Translations under genes and position numbers: made by a program
Shown here: one piece after another, positions 34,927 to 42,852 of the stretch
Layout of the letters: each line of letters starts with the position of its first letter
How positions within the stretch are numbered: the first letter of the stretch is position 1
Notes under the pieces: model-generated
The model's input: the letters and a program-made list of their open reading frames with translations, nothing else
Databases searched by the model: none
Told to the model about the DNA's origin: nothing
Origin: FEB-10 sp963710645
GTDB lineage: Bacteria > Acidobacteriota > Thermoanaerobaculia > Thermoanaerobaculales > Sulfomarinibacteraceae
NCBI GenBank assembly: GCA_963710645.1
Contig: CAVQBD010000003.1
Coordinates: 368,005-432,004, forward strand
Reading direction: 5' to 3'
DNA: 64,000 bases

Positions 34927-34967
34927 TCATCCTCCAACCCTCCCGGTGGCTGAGAAGGCGCGTTGAT

Positions 34968-35132
34968 CGGGCGTGCTGGGTACATGCTTGTGTGGTCCGG
35001 GGCCACCCAAAGTCTGACAGCCGTCGGATGCCGCACAAGTATGAACCGGGCTCCCGCGGGGAGCGCGGTTAGGAAGTGGGCGCATCGAAATCAGCGAATC
35101 GTACCGAACCCGTGGGTCGGCGCCTGGCACCG
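34968..35132 (+). repeat. 165-bp dispersed repeat, copy 1
   Basis: This segment matches 44991-45155 without gaps over 165 bases, with 28 differences by hand count (about 83% identity), most of them transitions. The most conserved part is the centre (CCGGGCTCCC, GGGGAGCGCGGTT, GGGCGCATCGAAATCAGC). The centre contains an inverted pair, CTCCC and GGGAG. Both copies lie between convergent genes and are followed by a heptamer tract. Confidence 0.8.
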
Positions 35133-35158
35133 ACTCGGAATTCGGAACTCGGAACGCT
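35130..35158. repeat. heptamer tract (AACTCGG units)
   Basis: Four units in 7-base phase abut the end of the 165-bp repeat and run to the purF stop codon. Confidence 0.6.
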
Positions 35159-36614
35159 AGGGGACGGGGGGGAGGACGTCGCCGGCGTGTTCGAACTTGA
35201 CCGCCCGCCGGCCGGTGGTACAGGCCATGCAGGCTGACGCTCCCTTGATCACCATCTCCTGAAAGACCTCGATGGGCAGATAGTAAAGTGCATCCACACC
35301 GAGCTCGGTGGCGATCTCCTGGGGGTCGCCTGCAAATCGGGCGGCTATGAGTTCATTCCGGGTCGGGGTGTTGATCCCCTGGAAACAGGAGTCGATCACC
35401 GCGGGCCACAAGGTCCCGAAGAAAATCTTCCCGGCTCCAGCCGACCTCAATGCGCGAACGATGCGGGTGGCGTTGGTGCCGCGCACGATGCTGTCATCAA
35501 CCAGGAAGATATTGCGGCCGGACACCGCCTTGGAGTCCACTCGGAAATCGAGCATCGCCGCTTTGTCCCGCTCCTCCTGGGTTTCTTCCATGAAGATCCG
35601 CCCGCCGTATCGGTACTTGGAAACCGGCGTGGCGTACTGGATCGCTCCGCCGTTGATCTCCTTTTCGATCTTCTGTGCGAATGCCTCGGCTCCCGGAATC
35701 GGCGAGTGTGGAATGGGCACCACCAGGTCGATCTGCGGCACCAACTCGGGCGCCACTTCGGAAAGATGCGACGCCAGTGCACGACCCGCCCGCCACCTGA
35801 AAGAGCGAACGCGGTCGCCCATCATGGACGACTCCACATCGGCAAAGTAGATCAGCTCGAAGGCGCACGGCCTCGGGTCCTTTTGGACCTGTACCCTCTC
35901 GTCCACCTCGAGAGAGCGACTGACATGGAGGGCTGCACCGTAGGGAACATGTTCCACGACTTTGAAATCGTTCTGCTCCAGGGCGAGGGTCTCGGATGCC
36001 ACCATCACCGCCTCCGGCCGTTCTCGCCGTCCCAACACCATCGGTCTGAAGCCGTGGGGATCCCGGAAGGCATACATCCCATTGGGCGTAACCGCCACCG
36101 CCGAGAATGCGCCGGTGACCCTCTTCTGAACCTCCGCGATGGCACGGAACATCAACTCCGACTCTGACTCGCCAGGTTCGTTACGCCGAAAGTGTTCAAA
36201 CCACAGGCCCAGCAACCGCAGCAGCGGCTCGGCGTCGCAGTGGTTTGCCAGTGCCTGACCACGACGGCCCAGCTCCACCTGGATCTGTTCAGCGTTGGTG
36301 ATGTGGCCGTTGTGGGCCAGCGCGATACCGGTGAAGGGATCAAAAAACGGTTGTGCGTTGATGACTCCACCACCGCCGTAGGTCTTGTACCGGGTGTGGG
36401 CTATTCCGAGGTCGCCCGGGATATCGCCGTGAGGCTTGAAAATGTCGTCGGCGAGGCCTTCGCCTTTCTCCAAAGCCGCGGTGTGGTGCTCCGGGTCAAA
36501 GACAAAGAGACCGGCGTAGGCCGGACCGCGATGTTGGAGAAAGTGCGCACCGTTGGCCAGGTCTCGCACCACAGGTCGCCCGTTTTTGCTGATGACGGCA
36601 ACGATGCCACACAT
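35157..36614 (-). CDS. purF: amidophosphoribosyltransferase
   Basis: This 485-residue enzyme catalyses the first committed step of purine synthesis, making 5-phosphoribosylamine from PRPP and glutamine. The start is set by MCGIVAV, where Cys2 becomes the N-terminal nucleophile of the glutaminase domain; the open frame extends 52 codons further but through a heptamer tract. The PRPP-binding motif IFLVDDSIVRGTNATR is present. Cysteines in RPCAFELIYFAD, DSCFQG and ACMAC fit the iron-sulfur-containing, B. subtilis-like subgroup, although no propeptide is visible. It stands alone on the minus strand. Confidence 0.94.
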   Translation of the reverse strand: MCGIVAVISKNGRPVVRDLANGAHFLQHRGPAYAGLFVFDPEHHTAALEKGEGLADDIFKPHGDIPGDLGIAHTRYKTYGGGGVINAQPFFDPFTGIALAHNGHITNAEQIQVELGRRGQALANHCDAEPLLRLLGLWFEHFRRNEPGESESELMFRAIAEVQKRVTGAFSAVAVTPNGMYAFRDPHGFRPMVLGRRERPEAVMVASETLALEQNDFKVVEHVPYGAALHVSRSLEVDERVQVQKDPRPCAFELIYFADVESSMMGDRVRSFRWRAGRALASHLSEVAPELVPQIDLVVPIPHSPIPGAEAFAQKIEKEINGGAIQYATPVSKYRYGGRIFMEETQEERDKAAMLDFRVDSKAVSGRNIFLVDDSIVRGTNATRIVRALRSAGAGKIFFGTLWPAVIDSCFQGINTPTRNELIAARFAGDPQEIATELGVDALYYLPIEVFQEMVIKGASACMACTTGRRAVKFEHAGDVLPPVP

Positions 36615-36679
36615 GAAGGTTTCAGTGCCCTCCGCGGGGACACTATAGCTGAGTTTCGGCAATGGCGAACGAAGGCCGT

Positions 36680-36747
36680 AGGGCCTAGGGGTTAGGGGCT
36701 GGGGAATTGGAACTGGGGACTCGGGACTCGGGGATCGGGGATCGGAT
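36680..36747. repeat. heptamer tract with G-quadruplex motif
   Basis: About nine G-rich units (GGGTTAG, GGACTCG, GGGATCG types) run in 7-base phase between pcm and purF. Four G-tracts at 36681-36704 could form a quadruplex on the strand that serves as template for purF. Confidence 0.8.
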
Positions 36748-36774
36748 GGTGGACGCGAGGGTGCGGCCAACCGT

Positions 36775-37539
36775 TCAATTGCGCTGGCGTTCGATCTCTC
36801 CGGTCATGGGTACGAAACGCACCGGGATCACCGAGCGTTCTTCGAAGTCGTCGCCGCTGCGCATGATGACCTTGAGTTCCTGATAGAACTCCCCCACCGG
36901 GATCACCATCCGCGCACCGTCCGCCAGTTGGTCCAGCAGCGGGTCGGGGATCCGATCCGGCGCCGCAGTCACGATGATGCCGTCGAAGGGAGCCTCATCC
37001 GGCCACCCACCATAGCCGTCGCCGCAGCGTACGTGGGCCGTCTCATAACCGATGCTCTGGAGGGTCGCCGCCGCGCTCTCGCAAAGCGCGGTCTTGATTT
37101 CTATGGAAAAGACCTCCACCCCCATTTGCGCCAGCACCGCTGCCTGATATCCCGACCCTGTTCCAATTTCGAGGACCCGGCTGCCTCTGCCCACCTCGAG
37201 AAGTTCAGTCATCAACGCCACGATGTACGGCTGAGAAATGGTCTGGCCTTGCCCGATGGGCAACGGAGAATCGTTGTAGGCGGCGTCGCGGTAGACATCC
37301 GGAACGAACAGATGCCTTGGAACAGCTCTCATGCTGTCCAGGACGTCGGGATCCTTGACTCCCCTGGCCTCGATCTGGGCACGCACCATCTCGGATCGCC
37401 GCGACGCCCAGTCCCGTCCCTGGACTTCGCTCGAGTGGCCCCCAGGTGCGCTACAGGCAGTCATCAACACCGCCAGCGCCACCATAATACCCAGCGCCAA
37501 CCAACTGCCCTCGTCCCGTCTCATTTTGCGCTCCGACAT
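36775..37539 (-). CDS. pcm: exported protein-L-isoaspartate O-methyltransferase
   Basis: This 254-residue enzyme methylates L-isoaspartyl residues in aged proteins so that they can revert to aspartate. The core is typical: VRAQIEARGVKDPDVLDSM, PLPIGQGQTISQPYIVA and the SAM-binding VLEIGTGSGYQAAVLA. Unusually, it starts with a basic n-region, a hydrophobic stretch and a lipobox-like LMTAC, so it is predicted to be exported, probably as a lipoprotein. SAM is not known to be available in the periplasm, so either the signal is a membrane anchor facing inward or its use there is unexplained. It is divergent from a Tat-exported glycosylasparaginase homologue. Confidence 0.88.
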   Translation of the reverse strand: MSERKMRRDEGSWLALGIMVALAVLMTACSAPGGHSSEVQGRDWASRRSEMVRAQIEARGVKDPDVLDSMRAVPRHLFVPDVYRDAAYNDSPLPIGQGQTISQPYIVALMTELLEVGRGSRVLEIGTGSGYQAAVLAQMGVEVFSIEIKTALCESAAATLQSIGYETAHVRCGDGYGGWPDEAPFDGIIVTAAPDRIPDPLLDQLADGARMVIPVGEFYQELKVIMRSGDDFEERSVIPVRFVPMTGEIERQRN

Positions 37540-37625
37540 CCACCTTCCAGACCTCGGCGTACCTTTCCGGCACCGCCCACCGGCGCCACCGTGGGTGACC
37601 AAACCCGGAATTTCGCCCTGATGTT

Positions 37626-37669
37626 CATGGTAGACCATGGTTGCCGATCCACCAACCCATTTGGTTGGT
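37626..37669. promoter_or_regulatory. two short palindromes in a divergent intergenic region
   Basis: CATGGT-AG-ACCATG (37626-37639) and ACCAACC-CATTT-GGTTGGT (37651-37669) are perfect inverted repeats between pcm and the glycosylasparaginase-like gene. Either could be an operator shared by the two promoters. Confidence 0.35.
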
Positions 37670-37748
37670 CCAAGACTCCGATGCAATTGCCGTTCCCACG
37701 GGCGCAATGGCCCTTGACATCACTCGCCCGAAACGCCCACCATGAACC

Positions 37749-38849
37749 ATGCTGCATTCAATGCCCCCCGACAAGCTCGCCACCACACACGGCCCGACGC
37801 GACGCGATGTGATCGTGGGTGGGACGGCGGCCCTCGCTGGACTTGCCGCAGGCTCGCCATTGCACGCCCAGGACACACCACCCATCGCCCCGGCTGTGGC
37901 CGTTGCCTCGGCGAACGGCCTCGAAGCGGTTCGACGCGCAGTCCACGACATGGATGTGGGGATCGATCCGGTGGAGGCCGCGGTGGCGGGCGTCAGCATC
38001 GTGGAGGCCGATCCCGACGATGTGACGGTGGGATACGGCGGCCTGCCCAACTCCGATGGCGTGGTGCAGTTGGACGCCTGCTGTATGGACGGGCACACCA
38101 TGCGCGCCGGTGCAGTGGCGGCCATCGAGGGATTCAGACACCCTGCCCGAGTCGCCCTCGAGGTGATGCGCCGCACCACCAGGGTTCTCCTGGTCGGCGA
38201 GGGAGCCGCGCGATTCGCCCGCACCATCGGTCTCGTGGAGGAGAATCTCCTGACCGAACGCTCCCGGAAGATCTGGCTTTATTGGAAGGCGAACATGTCC
38301 GATGCCGATGACTGGATTCCGGCCCCAGGACAGGTGGATGACCCCGACGTGGCCTGGTTCATCGAGAAATTCGGAGCGATCCGTCCCACCGGAACAATCA
38401 GTCTGTGCGCGGTCGACTCAGACGGAGAACTCGGCGGGACCACCACCACCTCGGGGCTCTTCTTCAAGATCCCTGGAAGGGTCGGTGATTCACCGCTGAT
38501 CGGCGCCGGGCTGTTCGTGGACAACGAGGTGGGCGCCGCCGGTTCTACCGGGCGCGGCGAGTCGGTGATTCAGATCGCGGGCGCCCACACAGTGGTCGAA
38601 TTCATGCGTTCAGGGTCTTCTCCCACTGACGCCTGTCTTGGGGCGTTGGAACGCCTCGTCCGCGCCACCAGGGTTCCTTACCTCCTGGACGACCGCGGCC
38701 GACCGAACTTTGACGTCAAGTTCTACGCCGTCAGCCGAAAGGGCGAGGTGGGTGGTGCTTCGCTGTGGTCGGGAGGCCGCTACGCGGTCGCCCGTTCTGG
38801 CGTCGAACCCACCCTCGAAGACTGCGCATACCTCTTCAAAAGGGGCTAA
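37749..38849 (+). CDS. Tat-exported glycosylasparaginase/isoaspartyl peptidase homologue
   Basis: This 366-residue Ntn-hydrolase has a Tat signal (TRRDVIVGG at 17-25). The mature part follows human glycosylasparaginase closely in motif order: DACCMDGHTMRAGAVAAI, then the autocleavage region GAIRPTGTIS with Thr216 at the nucleophile position. GGTTTTSG and IPGRVGDSPLIGAGLFVDN come after it. The family includes N4-(beta-N-acetylglucosaminyl)-L-asparaginases and isoaspartyl peptidases, which remove isoaspartyl-linked residues. In the human enzyme the residue before the nucleophile is Asp; here it is Gly, so self-processing may differ. Its divergent neighbour is pcm, another isoaspartate-handling enzyme. 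Confidence 0.85.
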   Translation: MLHSMPPDKLATTHGPTRRDVIVGGTAALAGLAAGSPLHAQDTPPIAPAVAVASANGLEAVRRAVHDMDVGIDPVEAAVAGVSIVEADPDDVTVGYGGLPNSDGVVQLDACCMDGHTMRAGAVAAIEGFRHPARVALEVMRRTTRVLLVGEGAARFARTIGLVEENLLTERSRKIWLYWKANMSDADDWIPAPGQVDDPDVAWFIEKFGAIRPTGTISLCAVDSDGELGGTTTTSGLFFKIPGRVGDSPLIGAGLFVDNEVGAAGSTGRGESVIQIAGAHTVVEFMRSGSSPTDACLGALERLVRATRVPYLLDDRGRPNFDVKFYAVSRKGEVGGASLWSGGRYAVARSGVEPTLEDCAYLFKRG

Positions 38850-38970
38850 CCCGGATTCGAATCGAAGAACAGATCGGTAGATTGTGTCCTCAAAAAAGGA
38901 CAGATTCCCCGCCATGATTGTCCCCCTCTCGTTCTCATCTCACCTCCCGTGTCCGCTCGAGCCCGCATCT

Positions 38971-38996
38971 TCGTGCCAGCTCCCCGTTTGGCACGA
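38971..38996. other. 8-bp hairpin in the gap before the Trp-rich exported protein
   Basis: TCGTGCCA (38971-38978) pairs with TGGCACGA (38989-38996) over a 10-base loop. It has no T-run. It would lie in the leader of the gene at 39052 if transcription starts upstream. Confidence 0.35.
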
Positions 38997-39051
38997 GCAT
39001 TGCTCTTGGTGATGGGCGGGGCCAGCCATTGTCGGCCCCGGGGAGGTCGCC

Positions 39052-40557
39052 ATGAAACAACACGCACGCAGAGTCCTGTACATCCTCGCGGCGGTACTCA
39101 GTCTGGTCTTGCTCGCGGCACCGGCCCGAGGCGCCGAGTGGATCGGCGTCCAGGTCGGCGGCGGCGGGTTGTCAATATCATTTGGAGCGACCAACTGGGC
39201 GGTCTATGGATCATCCTGGTCCAGTCCCAACTGGCAGATGGACTATCACGTGGCCCTGTCCGGCTACGGCGACTGGGTCTGGGTGGACGGTCTGGGTCAG
39301 TGTTGGCGGCCTTGGGTGTCGGTGGGTTGGAGGCCCTACACTCATGGTCGTTGGGTGGCCACGCCCTACGGCTGGACCTGGGTGGCCTATGAACCGTGGG
39401 GCTATTTTCCTCACCACTACGGTCATTGGGCCATGAGCTATCACGGCTGGGTCTGGTCGCCCGGATACACATACCGACCGGCCAACGTCACTTGGGTCAC
39501 CTCGGGTGGATATGTGGGTTGGTACGCCTGTCCGCCCCCGGGGTGGAGTCATGCCGCCAGAGGTTATCGCCACGGGTACGGCCACGGCTACCAGCAGGGT
39601 CACCATGACGGATACGGGATGGGATACAACGACGGCTACTGGTCGGGGTGGAACGACGCCCGCTACGCCACCTACTCCGAATGGCGCCACCTCGGAGCTG
39701 AGGACCTCTCCCGGCACGCCGTCACGGCATCGACGGTGAGAGCTTCGGCCGCCGGCGCCCAGCCTCGGGTTTCGGTGGCGGCCCCCGAGACCTCGGTACT
39801 CGCCCGCCGCGGAGTCACTCTGCCTCAAATGGCAATTGAAACACGCACCATCAAAGTCGATGACCGCGCCGTCACCATCGCCCGCCCAAGCGGAATCGAG
39901 GCCTCTATTCGCCGGCATGGAACACACACCGTGGAACGCGCACTGACGCCCGAGGGCCAGACCACTGTATCCGAGCGTTCGGCCCGATCGGCCCCGTCCA
40001 CCCTTCCCTCCCAGGACCGCCGTGTGAACATTGCACGCGATCATGACCCCGCTCACAGCCGTGCCCGAACGAATCGAGAATTATCCTCCCAGAAGATCAT
40101 TCGGCCCTCGAATTCCGTCTCGCGGAGCCACACCACACCCAACATTCAACGCTCCACCCGCCCGTCTTCATCTCAGGAGTCGGTCGGCCAGGCCAGGCTC
40201 GGCGGACCCCAATCCACCGGCACATCAGATCCACGACACACCTATGTCCGGTCCCCCGGGCAGGCCTCTGGAGTCCCCGCGACCACTCGGAGATCAGTCC
40301 CCATGGCAACCACCGGGGACGCGATTCAGCCCGGTCATGGCCCAACTCGAGGGGAAAAGCCTCAAACCAGGCGCGAGCGATCAGAAGTGACCTCTCGCGA
40401 ACGGCTCACAGCCGTCCGCACCCCCACAGGGTCGACCGAACCCCGGGTGTCGGAGACGGATGAAGCGAAATCCGCCCAGTCCAGCAAGGACAGAACCGTC
40501 TCCCAACACACCTCGCAGGAAGGGAAAACCGCCAGGAAGACCTCTCGACGCCGGTGA
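39052..40557 (+). CDS. exported Trp/Tyr/Gly-rich protein (DUF6600-like)
   Basis: This 501-residue exported protein has a signal peptide (1-27). Residues about 60-170 hold repeated aromatic motifs (YGDWVWVDGLGQCWRPWVSVGWRPY, then HGRWVATPYGWTWVAYEPWG) typical of DUF6600 proteins. A His/Gly/Tyr-rich stretch (about 180-215) and a long, low-complexity, Ser/Thr/Arg-rich tail (about 225-501) follow. It may be a surface or envelope-associated protein with a disordered tail. A GGGGAGG site precedes the ATG. Function is unknown. (The first motif is quoted in part only: it spans roughly residues 72-96.). Confidence 0.75.
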   Translation: MKQHARRVLYILAAVLSLVLLAAPARGAEWIGVQVGGGGLSISFGATNWAVYGSSWSSPNWQMDYHVALSGYGDWVWVDGLGQCWRPWVSVGWRPYTHGRWVATPYGWTWVAYEPWGYFPHHYGHWAMSYHGWVWSPGYTYRPANVTWVTSGGYVGWYACPPPGWSHAARGYRHGYGHGYQQGHHDGYGMGYNDGYWSGWNDARYATYSEWRHLGAEDLSRHAVTASTVRASAAGAQPRVSVAAPETSVLARRGVTLPQMAIETRTIKVDDRAVTIARPSGIEASIRRHGTHTVERALTPEGQTTVSERSARSAPSTLPSQDRRVNIARDHDPAHSRARTNRELSSQKIIRPSNSVSRSHTTPNIQRSTRPSSSQESVGQARLGGPQSTGTSDPRHTYVRSPGQASGVPATTRRSVPMATTGDAIQPGHGPTRGEKPQTRRERSEVTSRERLTAVRTPTGSTEPRVSETDEAKSAQSSKDRTVSQHTSQEGKTARKTSRRR

Positions 40558-40702
40558 CACACCATAGGGACTGCGGCTCCTGGATGGCGGTGTGCTGGTG
40601 ACGGCCGAACCAACCGCCATGGTGGGGCGGGTCTCTGGTCCGCGTTCCCACCATCAAGCAGGGCAAAAATGGCAGCCGAGACGGCCGCTCCACAATGGCG
40701 CT

Positions 40703-40750
40703 CTCGGCTTACGGCTCACTGCCTACTGCTCACTACCTACTGCCTCTGCT
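40703..40750. repeat. heptamer tract (CTGCCTA/CGGCTCA types)
   Basis: Six to seven units in 7-base phase end a few bases before the GTG start of the TPR gene. There is no clear inverted partner; a G-rich segment lies upstream (40620-40650). Confidence 0.7.
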
Positions 40751-40761
40751 AACCTATCCCC

Positions 40762-41859
40762 GTGTCCGGCAAACCCCGTGATTCCGATGTCGAGATGGAG
40801 GCCCGTATCCAGCGTTCGCTGGAACGGTGTCTCGAGTGGAGTCAACAGGGTCGACACCGGAGAGTGCTCTCCGAGGTCGAACGCTCCCTGACTCGAGTCC
40901 GGGGCATCGCTCACCTCGAATCTCAGCTGCTGATATGGAAGGCCCAGGCCCTGCTCTCGATGGGCTGTCCGGATCGCGCATTGACCGCCGCATCTGATTC
41001 TTGGGACCTCAACTCATCACCCCATGCTTGCCATCTCATGGCCACCGCCTTCAGTGCTGTCGGCGAGGACGACCGCGCCGAGGAATTCCTGACCATGGGA
41101 ATCGAGCTCTTTCCAGAGGCCATCCACATCCCGATCCAGCTCGTCATGTTGCTGGCGGACCAGGGCCGGCTACCGGAGGCCATCGACATTCTCGACCGTG
41201 TGGCACCCTCGATCCAGGTCCCCGAAGATATGCAGGTCTTCCTGGTGGGACTGCGGGCCAACCTCCTCGCCACGGTGGGCCGATGGATCGAGGCCGAGGC
41301 CGTTCTCGAGGAGGGTCTCGGGCGCCACCCAGACTCTCTCCTGCTCCTGGAAACCCATGATTCCATCAGCAGAGAATGGGGCCGGCGTCGCGCCGAACGC
41401 GGGCTCTTGGAAAGTTGGCAGCGGTCTTTGGAAGACCTCGACGGGGTGGCGGCCGAGGTGGACGAAGCCATCATCCGGTGCGGCGGCGTTCTGGAGCTGT
41501 CCGACCTCGCCATCCTGGCCGCTCGACGGCTGTGGCGCACCTACAGCGCCCTTTATCCCATCCGTATTCAGACACCCGAGCCTTGGGGGGCGGCCATCGT
41601 CATCGCGATCCTCGAACTCGAGGGCCACCGCCCGTCAGCCACGAGCGTCGCCCGCGCAGCCCGGACCAACCCGTCCACGGTTCGTTCGGTGCTGAGAAGG
41701 ATCCGCCGCTATCTGGAGAACCTCGACGCCGGTTTTGCGCGCAGGGCCTTTGGCGCCCAGTCCAACCCTCGGCTGGATGAGGATGGCCCGAGCACGTCCA
41801 AGGCACCGGGCACGGTCCTCCGGTTTCCGGGTTTGATTCCGCAATCTGGGGACTCCTGA
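40762..41859 (+). CDS. TPR-repeat protein with a C-terminal helix-turn-helix-like region
   Basis: This 365-residue cytoplasmic protein consists of about five tetratricopeptide-like helical pairs (about residues 10-215; for example LLADQGRLPEAIDILDRV). A C-terminal region (about 235-325) contains LAILAARRLWRTYSALYP and SVARAARTNPSTVRSVLRRIRRYL. The latter looks like a helix-turn-helix resembling a cyclin/TFIIB-type or sigma-like DNA-binding unit. It may be a regulatory protein, but no partner is visible. The start is a GTG directly after a heptamer tract, with no good ribosome-binding site. Confidence 0.65.
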   Translation: MSGKPRDSDVEMEARIQRSLERCLEWSQQGRHRRVLSEVERSLTRVRGIAHLESQLLIWKAQALLSMGCPDRALTAASDSWDLNSSPHACHLMATAFSAVGEDDRAEEFLTMGIELFPEAIHIPIQLVMLLADQGRLPEAIDILDRVAPSIQVPEDMQVFLVGLRANLLATVGRWIEAEAVLEEGLGRHPDSLLLLETHDSISREWGRRRAERGLLESWQRSLEDLDGVAAEVDEAIIRCGGVLELSDLAILAARRLWRTYSALYPIRIQTPEPWGAAIVIAILELEGHRPSATSVARAARTNPSTVRSVLRRIRRYLENLDAGFARRAFGAQSNPRLDEDGPSTSKAPGTVLRFPGLIPQSGDS

Positions 41860-42004
41860 CCCAGGAGTCACCGATCTTCCGGCCAACCCCGAAAGCAATT
41901 CCGCAACGCCGAGATTCTCAGCCCCGTCCCGCGTCCGAACCTTTTCGTCTTTTCTCCGTTTTAGGGTATGAGTCTGCCGCAAAGGCAACGTCACTGGAGG
42001 ACCC

Positions 42005-42700
42005 ATGCGACAACGAAGTCTCGTCGCCTGCATCGCCATCACCGTCTGCGCTTCTGTGGGATTTGCTAGCGAGCGAACCATCGAGGCTTCGTTCCCAGCG
42101 GACCAGATCGAGACGCTCAGCATCACCAATGGGGTCGGGGATTTTGTTCTCGAAACCGATGACACGACCGAGATTCGCATAGAGATCACGCTGACCCCAC
42201 GACGGGGCGGCATCTTCTCCTCCATGAAGCGAGCCGAGGAGGATGTCGCAAGAGCGAACCTCATCAGCGCCGCGGAGAACAATGTTCTCAGGATCGAGTT
42301 GGACACCGACTCCAACGAGCCTCGGTTCGAGGCCCGCTGGCGAGTGGTCGCTCCACCCCATCTCGCGCTGGACCTGGAGCAGGGCGTCGGCGATGTCGAT
42401 GTCAATGGGCTCGCCGGCGGTGTTGAGATGGAGGTCGGGGTCGGTACCACGACGGTCGTCATCCCCGGCGGCGAGGTTGGAGTCAGCGTCGGTGTCGGCA
42501 ACGGCACCGTCCGCGGGCCTGCGGGCGCCTTTGCTTCGGCCAATGCGTCAGGGGGCGTCGGTGGAGCCGTCATCGAGGCCCAGGGAGAGATTTTCACCGG
42601 CGAGGGGTTTGTCAGCCACTCTTCCAGTTGGAGGGGTGATGGAGTTCATGCAATAGAGCTCGAGGTGGGTGTGGGCGACGCTAAGATCGTTCTCGAGTAA
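42005..42700 (+). CDS. exported beta-rich protein (DUF4097/adhesin-like)
   Basis: This 231-residue exported protein has a signal peptide (1-21). The mature part begins with a helix-poor domain (TIEASFPADQIETLSITNGVGDFVLE) and continues into short repeating strands with Gly-Val-Gly turns (GVGDVDVNGLAGG, EVGVGTTTVV, SVGVGNGTV, EVGVGDAKIV). This fits a small right-handed beta-helix of the DUF4097/GIN type used by some putative adhesins. The ATG has GGAGG upstream. It stands alone. (The first stretch is residues 24-49, quoted for its pattern.). Confidence 0.68.
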   Translation: MRQRSLVACIAITVCASVGFASERTIEASFPADQIETLSITNGVGDFVLETDDTTEIRIEITLTPRRGGIFSSMKRAEEDVARANLISAAENNVLRIELDTDSNEPRFEARWRVVAPPHLALDLEQGVGDVDVNGLAGGVEMEVGVGTTTVVIPGGEVGVSVGVGNGTVRGPAGAFASANASGGVGGAVIEAQGEIFTGEGFVSHSSSWRGDGVHAIELEVGVGDAKIVLE

Positions 42701-42718
42701 TCCCTCACCCACCCGCCC

Positions 42719-42825
42719 GGAGCAAGGAGCAGGGTTCAAGGAACAAGCCCCCCACCCGTCCGGAGGGCGATGACCAGCCCACCCCCTGTTCGTTCCCCCT
42801 TGCTCCCTGTTCCTCCCTCCCTGCT
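42719..42825. repeat. heptamer inverted repeat (GGAGCAA/CCTGTTC types)
   Basis: The left tract (42719-42747) and the right tract (42786-42825) are inverted arrays of 7-base units, each flanked by CACCC boxes. The right tract ends 15 bases before the ribosome-binding site of the OPT transporter gene. Confidence 0.85.
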
Positions 42826-42852
42826 ACACTTTCGCGAAGAGGAGGGCGATCC

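Noticed and set aside
34927..35130. A minus-strand open frame within the 165-bp repeat that is also partly open in the other copy
   Set aside because: About half of the differences between the two copies change the amino acid, and there is no start or ribosome-binding site. Kept as a caution in the finding on that repeat.
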